Source of the DNA: Clostridiales bacterium
GTDB lineage: Bacteria > Bacillota > Clostridia > Oscillospirales > CAG-272
Direction of reading: 5' to 3'
Assembly (NCBI GenBank): GCA_021202555.1
Contig: JAJQCT010000032.1
Location: forward strand, 1-64,000
Length of the DNA stretch: 64,000 nucleotides
Shown: positions 59,300 through 64,000 of the stretch, piece after piece
Layout of the letters: the number at the start of each line of letters is the position of its first letter
Numbering within the stretch: position 1 is the stretch's first letter
Program-made: the position numbers and the translations under genes
Notes under the pieces: generated by a model
The model's input: the letters and a program-made list of their open reading frames with translations, nothing else
Database searches by the model: none
What the model was told of the DNA's origin: nothing

Positions 59300-59874
59300 G
59301 GGGCGGACAAATGGATTTTTACGATATAACGGATGAGACCGCCGTAATCGGGCGCTTTCAGGAAATGCTTTCACAGGAAATGCTTTCCTATGTGATACAA
59401 AACGAGGCGCGGGACGGCAGCAGGGCGGCTTTGGTGCCGACGGGCGTGTGGGATGAGGCGACGAGGGACGCGGCGGCGGCGTATCAGGCGGCGGCGGGAC
59501 TTCCCGTAACGGGAGAGCTGAACGAGGCGACGTGGAGCGCCCTCGCGCGCGATTATGAGCGCATTCTTGCGGAAAACGCGCGCCCCGGCTCGATTTCGCC
59601 GTTTCCCTATATCAGGGGCTACAGAATTGCCGTGGGGGAGCGAAGCGACCTTGTGATGATTTTGCAGATAATGATGAACACCGTCTCCGTCGTCTACGAT
59701 GAGCTTCGCGGCATACCGATAACGGGCGTATACGACGCGGCGACGGCGGAGGGAATCAGGCGCTTTCAGTATCGCAACTTCATCGCCGTGACTGATTTTG
59801 TTGACCGTGTCACATGGGACGCGCTCGCAAGGCAGTATGATATATACAGCAATAGCGGAGCGGTCGGTCAGTGA
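59296..59874 (+). CDS. Peptidoglycan-binding repeat protein
   Basis: TGVWDEATRDAAAAYQAAAGLPVTGELNEATWSAL; TGVYDAATAEGIRRFQ. Start may be 59311. Confidence 0.85.
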   Translation: MRGGQMDFYDITDETAVIGRFQEMLSQEMLSYVIQNEARDGSRAALVPTGVWDEATRDAAAAYQAAAGLPVTGELNEATWSALARDYERILAENARPGSISPFPYIRGYRIAVGERSDLVMILQIMMNTVSVVYDELRGIPITGVYDAATAEGIRRFQYRNFIAVTDFVDRVTWDALARQYDIYSNSGAVGQ

Positions 59875-59982
59875 AATTGTGACATCATCTCAGCCGTGTG
59901 CGAAAAAAACGGAGAGCTCCCACCCGGGATCCCTCCGATTTTTTCGCGGCAATTTTCCAGCATTCTCACTCTTAATGTTTTT

Positions 59983-60945
59983 TCAAAAGTCCTTCAAACC
60001 GTATCCTGTGCGGGGCTTCAATTCAGGTATCACCACAAAATGCCTCTCGACGGCGCTTTTGTCGAGTTTTTTGCCTATAATCACGCACTGAGAAACATCG
60101 ACACCCTCCGGCGCACCCGATATTTCATAAACGGAATCTGCAAGATTCACTGACATCCACTCAGTTCCCGCACGCACGACACCTTTAATGCGCACAACGT
60201 CGCCTAACCTCCCGTACAGCGCATCATTTGCGAAAATAATCAGGTCAGCCTCCGAGCGAAAGTAAATCCTTCGATACGAAAGCTCCTCAAGCTCGTCAAA
60301 TTCCGAGTGCCTGCCGGCGGTAAAGCCCCTGTTCCCGTCCCGTTTTTCATCAGAAAGGAGCGAATGCCACCACTCGTCCGAAAGCGTGCCGTAAGGCTCG
60401 CTTATTATCTTCGCCGACCTGTTCATCCTGCGGATTTTGTCTGCCACATCCGCCGTCTCAGCCGCGTCCGCGCGGTCAAGCTTTGAGAAAACTATGGTTT
60501 CTGCGTTTGATATCTGGTCGGTGAGTACACCGCCAAACTCGGTCATATTGGCAGCGAAGCTGTGAGGCGTTACTATCGCAATGGACGGCAAAAGTGATAT
60601 TCTCTCGTAGCAGATTTTGCGCACGTTTTCGATGATGTTTCCGAGCATTGCCGCTCCCGTAGGCTCGACTACCACATAATCGGGAGAAAGTGTGTTTTCC
60701 ACCGCCAAGAGCGACGTGGCAAAGCTGTCCTTCATATTGCAGCAGACGCACCCCTCCATAAAATCGTATACCTCGGCACCGCCGGCAGACGATATAGCCT
60801 GACTGTCAAGCGTCGTGTCGCCCATTTCGTTTTCCATGACGACAATGTTCTCGCGCGTGTGTTTGATAAGCTCCTTTATAAACGTCGTCTTTCCTGCTCC
60901 CAGAAAGCCCGATACAATTAAAATCTTCATGTTATTGTCGTACAA
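59983..60945 (-). CDS. CobW/G3E-family GTPase (metallochaperone-like)
   Basis: ILIVSGFLGAGKTTFIKELI, EGCVCCNMKDSFATSL, SKLDRAD. Confidence 0.93.
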   Translation of the reverse strand: MYDNNMKILIVSGFLGAGKTTFIKELIKHTRENIVVMENEMGDTTLDSQAISSAGGAEVYDFMEGCVCCNMKDSFATSLLAVENTLSPDYVVVEPTGAAMLGNIIENVRKICYERISLLPSIAIVTPHSFAANMTEFGGVLTDQISNAETIVFSKLDRADAAETADVADKIRRMNRSAKIISEPYGTLSDEWWHSLLSDEKRDGNRGFTAGRHSEFDELEELSYRRIYFRSEADLIIFANDALYGRLGDVVRIKGVVRAGTEWMSVNLADSVYEISGAPEGVDVSQCVIIGKKLDKSAVERHFVVIPELKPRTGYGLKDF

Positions 60946-60946
60946 A

Positions 60947-60977
60947 AAATACCGCGCCGCACGGACGCGGTATTTTG
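60947..60977 (-). terminator. Terminator hairpin downstream of the alcohol dehydrogenase gene
   Basis: aaaataccgcg-ccgcacgga-cgcggtatttt. Confidence 0.8.
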
Positions 60978-60987
60978 TTTTATATAA

Positions 60988-62049
60988 TCAGTCAGCGAAC
61001 TTGACTACAGGCTTGATGAGATCAGCCGGCTTGTCCTTCATGAGCTGAAGAGCTACGGGAACATTGTCCCAGCCCTCAAATACATGAGAGACGAGATGGC
61101 TTACATCAAGCTTGCCCGAAGAAACAAGCGAGCCGAGCTTTTCCATGCGCAGACGTCCGCCGGGCATAAGTCCGCCGTTGATGGTCTTGTGACCCATTCC
61201 GACGCCCCACTCAACTCTCGGGATATTTACATATGTGCCGCTTCCGAGATAGTTGACGCTTCCGATATTTCCGCCCGGTTTGAGAGCCTTGACCGCGGAT
61301 TCAAACGTGTTTACGTCACCGCCCGCAATGATAACCTTGTCAACGCCCTTGCCGTTTGTCATCGCCATAACCTGATCCTCGATGGAGCCGTTCTTATAGC
61401 TGATGAACTCGTCAGCGCCGTACTTCTTTGCCGCCTCAATGCACTTCGGTCTTGTTCCGACAGCAATGATTCTCGACGCACCGCGCAGACTTGCGCCTGC
61501 AACGCTCATCAGTCCGACAGGTCCGATTCCGATTACGAGAACCTCATCTCCGTACTGTACATCCGCAAGCTCAGCGCCGTGGAATCCCGTGGGAACCATG
61601 TCAGAGAGCATACAAGCGTTCTCAACGCTGATGTTCGGAGGGAGAAGCGCGAGGTTTCCGTCCGCATCGTTTACATGGAAATATTCGGAGAAAACGCCGT
61701 CCTTGAAATTTGAGAACTTCCAGCCCGCGAGCATTCCGCCGGAATGCATCGAATATCCCGCCTGAGCCTCAAGTGAGTTCCAGTCAGGTGTGATTGCCGG
61801 AACGAGAACTCTGTCACCGGGCTTGAAGTCCTTGACTAAGGAACCAACCTCGACAACCTCCGCGCAGCACTCATGACCGAGAATCATGTTGTGTCTTTCA
61901 CCGACAGCGCCTTCCCATACTGTGTGTACGTCCGAGGTGCAGATTGCGATGGCAAGAGGCTTGCATATCGCATCAAGGGGTCCGCACGCGGGAACCTCCT
62001 TTTCAACCCAGCCGACCTCGCCGATCTTTATCATAGCGAAACCTTTCAT
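60988..62049 (-). CDS. Zn-dependent NADP-type secondary alcohol (isopropanol) dehydrogenase family protein
   Basis: Very close to the clostridial secondary ADH from memory: MKGFAMIKIGEVGWVEKE, CTSDVHTVWEGAVGERHNMILGHE, HSGGMLAGWKFSNFKDGVFSEYFHVNDAD, MKDKPADLIKPVV. Confidence 0.92.
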   Translation of the reverse strand: MKGFAMIKIGEVGWVEKEVPACGPLDAICKPLAIAICTSDVHTVWEGAVGERHNMILGHECCAEVVEVGSLVKDFKPGDRVLVPAITPDWNSLEAQAGYSMHSGGMLAGWKFSNFKDGVFSEYFHVNDADGNLALLPPNISVENACMLSDMVPTGFHGAELADVQYGDEVLVIGIGPVGLMSVAGASLRGASRIIAVGTRPKCIEAAKKYGADEFISYKNGSIEDQVMAMTNGKGVDKVIIAGGDVNTFESAVKALKPGGNIGSVNYLGSGTYVNIPRVEWGVGMGHKTINGGLMPGGRLRMEKLGSLVSSGKLDVSHLVSHVFEGWDNVPVALQLMKDKPADLIKPVVKFAD

Positions 62050-62157
62050 TTCTTAATACCAACCTTTCTTTGAATTTGAGCATAGGAGCAGCACTGCCGA
62101 AGGGACAGTGTTTTCCGATTGCCCTTGTATATTGATCATAAAAATGAGCTGTCGCAC

Positions 62158-62188
62158 TTGAATAATGAATCTGTGATTCATTATTCAA
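62158..62188. repeat. 14-bp-arm palindrome TTGAATAATGAATC-tgt-GATTCATTATTCAA
   Basis: Same arms as 52619-52649, different loop. Confidence 0.95.
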
Positions 62189-62198
62189 TGTTATAATT

Positions 62199-62957
62199 TT
62201 ACACGCAGGTGTATCCGCCGTCTATCGGAAGGATAACGCCTGTAACGTAGGATGCCTCGTCGCTTGCGAGGAAAATAGCGCCGGCGTTAAGCTCGCCCTC
62301 GTTGCCGTAGCGTCCTACGGGAACGGTAGCCTGCATATAAGCCTTGAAAGCGTCCGTGTTGAGCGTGTCAACCGTAAGCTCTGTTGCGAAATAGCCGGGG
62401 CAGATTGCGTTGCAGGTGATTCCGTACTTTGCAAGCTCAGCCGCAACCGCTCTTGTGAAGTTTACGACGCCGCCCTTTGAAGTGTGGTAAGCGACCGTGT
62501 CCATCGCCGTGTTGCCGACAAGACCGTACATTGAAGCGATGTTGATGATTCTGCCGTAGTTATGCTTTTTCATGATGTTCGCAAACGCGCGCGTAACATA
62601 GAATACGCTCGTCATATCAGTTGCAATCGTGAAATCCCACTCGTCGTTCGTCATGTCGCATACGCCCGCATTCTTTGCCGAGCCCGCGCAGTTGACGAGA
62701 ACGTCTACCTTGCCGTATTTCTTCTCAACCTCAGCCGCTACCTCATCGACCATCTCTGAATTTGTAACGTCGCACTTGAGCGGAAGCACCTCCGTGCCGC
62801 CCGCGCGAAGCTCTGCTGCGAGCGCCTCGAGCTTTTCAACACGGCGCGCCGTGATTACGAGCGTAGCGCCCTGTCCCGCAAATCCCTTTGCCATCTGTGC
62901 GCCGAGCCCCGATGAAGCGCCCGAAACAACAACAACTCTGCCTGTAAGATCAAACAT
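62199..62957 (-). CDS. SDR-family oxidoreductase
   Basis: LTGRVVVVSGASSGLGAQMAKGFAGQGATLVITARR, NCAGSAKN, YHTSKGGVVNFTRAVAAELAKYGITCNAICPGYF. Confidence 0.92.
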   Translation of the reverse strand: MFDLTGRVVVVSGASSGLGAQMAKGFAGQGATLVITARRVEKLEALAAELRAGGTEVLPLKCDVTNSEMVDEVAAEVEKKYGKVDVLVNCAGSAKNAGVCDMTNDEWDFTIATDMTSVFYVTRAFANIMKKHNYGRIINIASMYGLVGNTAMDTVAYHTSKGGVVNFTRAVAAELAKYGITCNAICPGYFATELTVDTLNTDAFKAYMQATVPVGRYGNEGELNAGAIFLASDEASYVTGVILPIDGGYTCV

Positions 62958-63114
62958 ATCATTTCCTCCTGATTTATCGGTACATGATGTATCGATTTAT
63001 TACGCATATATAATAGCATACGGCAAAAGCGATTGTGTGAACGAAATGTAAATCTTATCACAGCATCCACACGGGGACGATTAAATTGTCGGATGAAACC
63101 GCTCAGCGTCAATA

Positions 63115-63159
63115 TTTTTTCGGCAGATTTCGTCCCACGGCGGAAATCTGCCGAAAAAA
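63115..63159. terminator. Perfect 17-bp-arm hairpin upstream of cotJ genes
   Basis: ttttttcggcagatttc-N11-gaaatctgccgaaaaaa. Confidence 0.75.
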
Positions 63160-63257
63160 CGCCTTTGGCGAATGCGCCGCGCCGTGCATATAATGACATC
63201 AGGGGCGCGGCACACGCCGTGTCCCTCTCACAAACAAAGCATTTGGAGAATATAGAT

Positions 63258-63515
63258 TTGGAACGTGAAAATGACAACAGAACGCTGCGCGAGCGCATTG
63301 CCGACGAATTTCGCCTCATCGAGGCGGCGTCGGGAGTTGTATGCGATCCGCCGAGCACGGCTGTGCTTGACGGATTCCCGCTTGTGATGGTATATGCGCC
63401 GAGCCAGAAATGGCGCAACGCATACTCCCCCGAAGAGGCTCTTTTCGCGGGGACTATGTTCGCGGAGCTTGACCTGCCGCTTGAGGCGGTGCGAAAAAAG
63501 GGAGGCGCAAAATGA
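63258..63515 (+). CDS. cotJA: Spore-coat-associated protein CotJA
   Basis: TTG start after ggag; FPLVMVYAPSQKWRNAYSPEEALFAGTMFAELDLPLEA. Confidence 0.8.
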   Translation: MERENDNRTLRERIADEFRLIEAASGVVCDPPSTAVLDGFPLVMVYAPSQKWRNAYSPEEALFAGTMFAELDLPLEAVRKKGGAK

Positions 63516-63781
63516 ACGCCGAAAAATGCGAAAGGCTGCTTTACTGCGTGCAGATGTACGGATTTGTGCTTGACGAGACGCGCCTTTTCCTCGACACCCA
63601 CCCCGAAAACAGGCAGGCGCTCGAATATTACAAAAAATACAGCTCGCTTTACCGCGACGCCGTGGCAGAATATGAGGCGGCGTGCGGACCGCTCACGACA
63701 CAGAGCGACGCCGTGACCGGCGACACATGGATGTGGAGCTACGGCGGCTGGCCGTGGCAGTTTGCAGGGGAAGGAGAATAA
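63512..63781 (+). CDS. cotJB: Spore coat protein CotJB
   Basis: CVQMYGFVLDETRLFLDTHPENRQALEYYKKYSSLYRDAVAEYEAACGPL; overlaps cotJA stop. Confidence 0.9.
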   Translation: MNAEKCERLLYCVQMYGFVLDETRLFLDTHPENRQALEYYKKYSSLYRDAVAEYEAACGPLTTQSDAVTGDTWMWSYGGWPWQFAGEGE

Positions 63782-63784
63782 ATT

Positions 63785-64000
63785 ATGTGGTCATATGAAA
63801 AAAAGCTTCAGTTTCCCGTAAAAATAAAGAATCCGAATCCCGAGACAGCATCGCTCATCATCTCGCAGTTCGGGGGACCCGACGGCGAGCTGAGCGCGTC
63901 GATGAGATACCTCTCGCAGCGATATTCAATGCCGTACCGCGACGTCGCGGGGATACTGACCGACATCGGCACGGAGGAGCTGGCGCACATGGAGATGGTT
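63785..64000 (+). CDS. cotJC: CotJC / manganese-catalase family protein, truncated by window end
   Basis: MWSYEKKLQFPVKIKNPNPETASLIISQFGGPDGELSASMRYLSQRYSMPYRDVAGILTDIGTEELAHMEMV. Confidence 0.93.
   Translation, partial: MWSYEKKLQFPVKIKNPNPETASLIISQFGGPDGELSASMRYLSQRYSMPYRDVAGILTDIGTEELAHMEMV

Noticed and set aside
62003-62188. 61-aa minus-strand ORF sharing NNES.IHYS with ORF 52596-52805
   Set aside because: The shared peptide is only the translation of the TTGAATAATGAATC palindrome; this is a DNA repeat, not a protein family.

Overview
The window looks like a chromosomal segment from a GC-rich, spore-forming, gut-type Clostridia relative (cotJA/JB/JC start at the right edge; a SPOCS/DUF3794 protein and a SpoIID-like protein are present). 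I found no rRNA, tRNA, CRISPR array or transposase. Main blocks: (i) AraC-type regulator, lipoprotein solute-binding protein, GH31 and a GH106-like glycosidase (1-6.7 kb); (ii) a surface-glycan cluster with a large membrane-anchored surface protein, two DUF4330-like proteins, a GT4, an O-antigen ligase/polymerase-like protein and a MurJ/MviN flippase (6.9-16.1 kb); (iii) split transketolase, transglutaminase surface protein, U32 peptidase, UppP, SDR, and a MATE transporter fused to a cytidylate-kinase-like domain (16.5-26.2 kb); (iv) an F1Fo ATP synthase operon without a stand-alone delta gene, in which the delta C-terminal domain is fused to the N-terminus of alpha (27.6-33.9 kb); (v) a seven-gene operon with a giant solute-binding protein, two permease pairs, a YIP1/NHL protein and DUF5696 (35.8-49.4 kb); (vi) two cysteine desulfurases, ROK kinase, enolase, YitT, SpoIID/PG-binding genes, CobW GTPase, isopropanol-type alcohol dehydrogenase, SDR and the cotJ operon. 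The most unexpected signals are the delta-alpha fusion; a 21-codon duplicate of the yitT 3' end that differs only synonymously; and a system of clustered perfect hairpins and composite dispersed palindromic repeats, including one pair inside a coding sequence. Novelty is judged from memory only, because no database search was possible.
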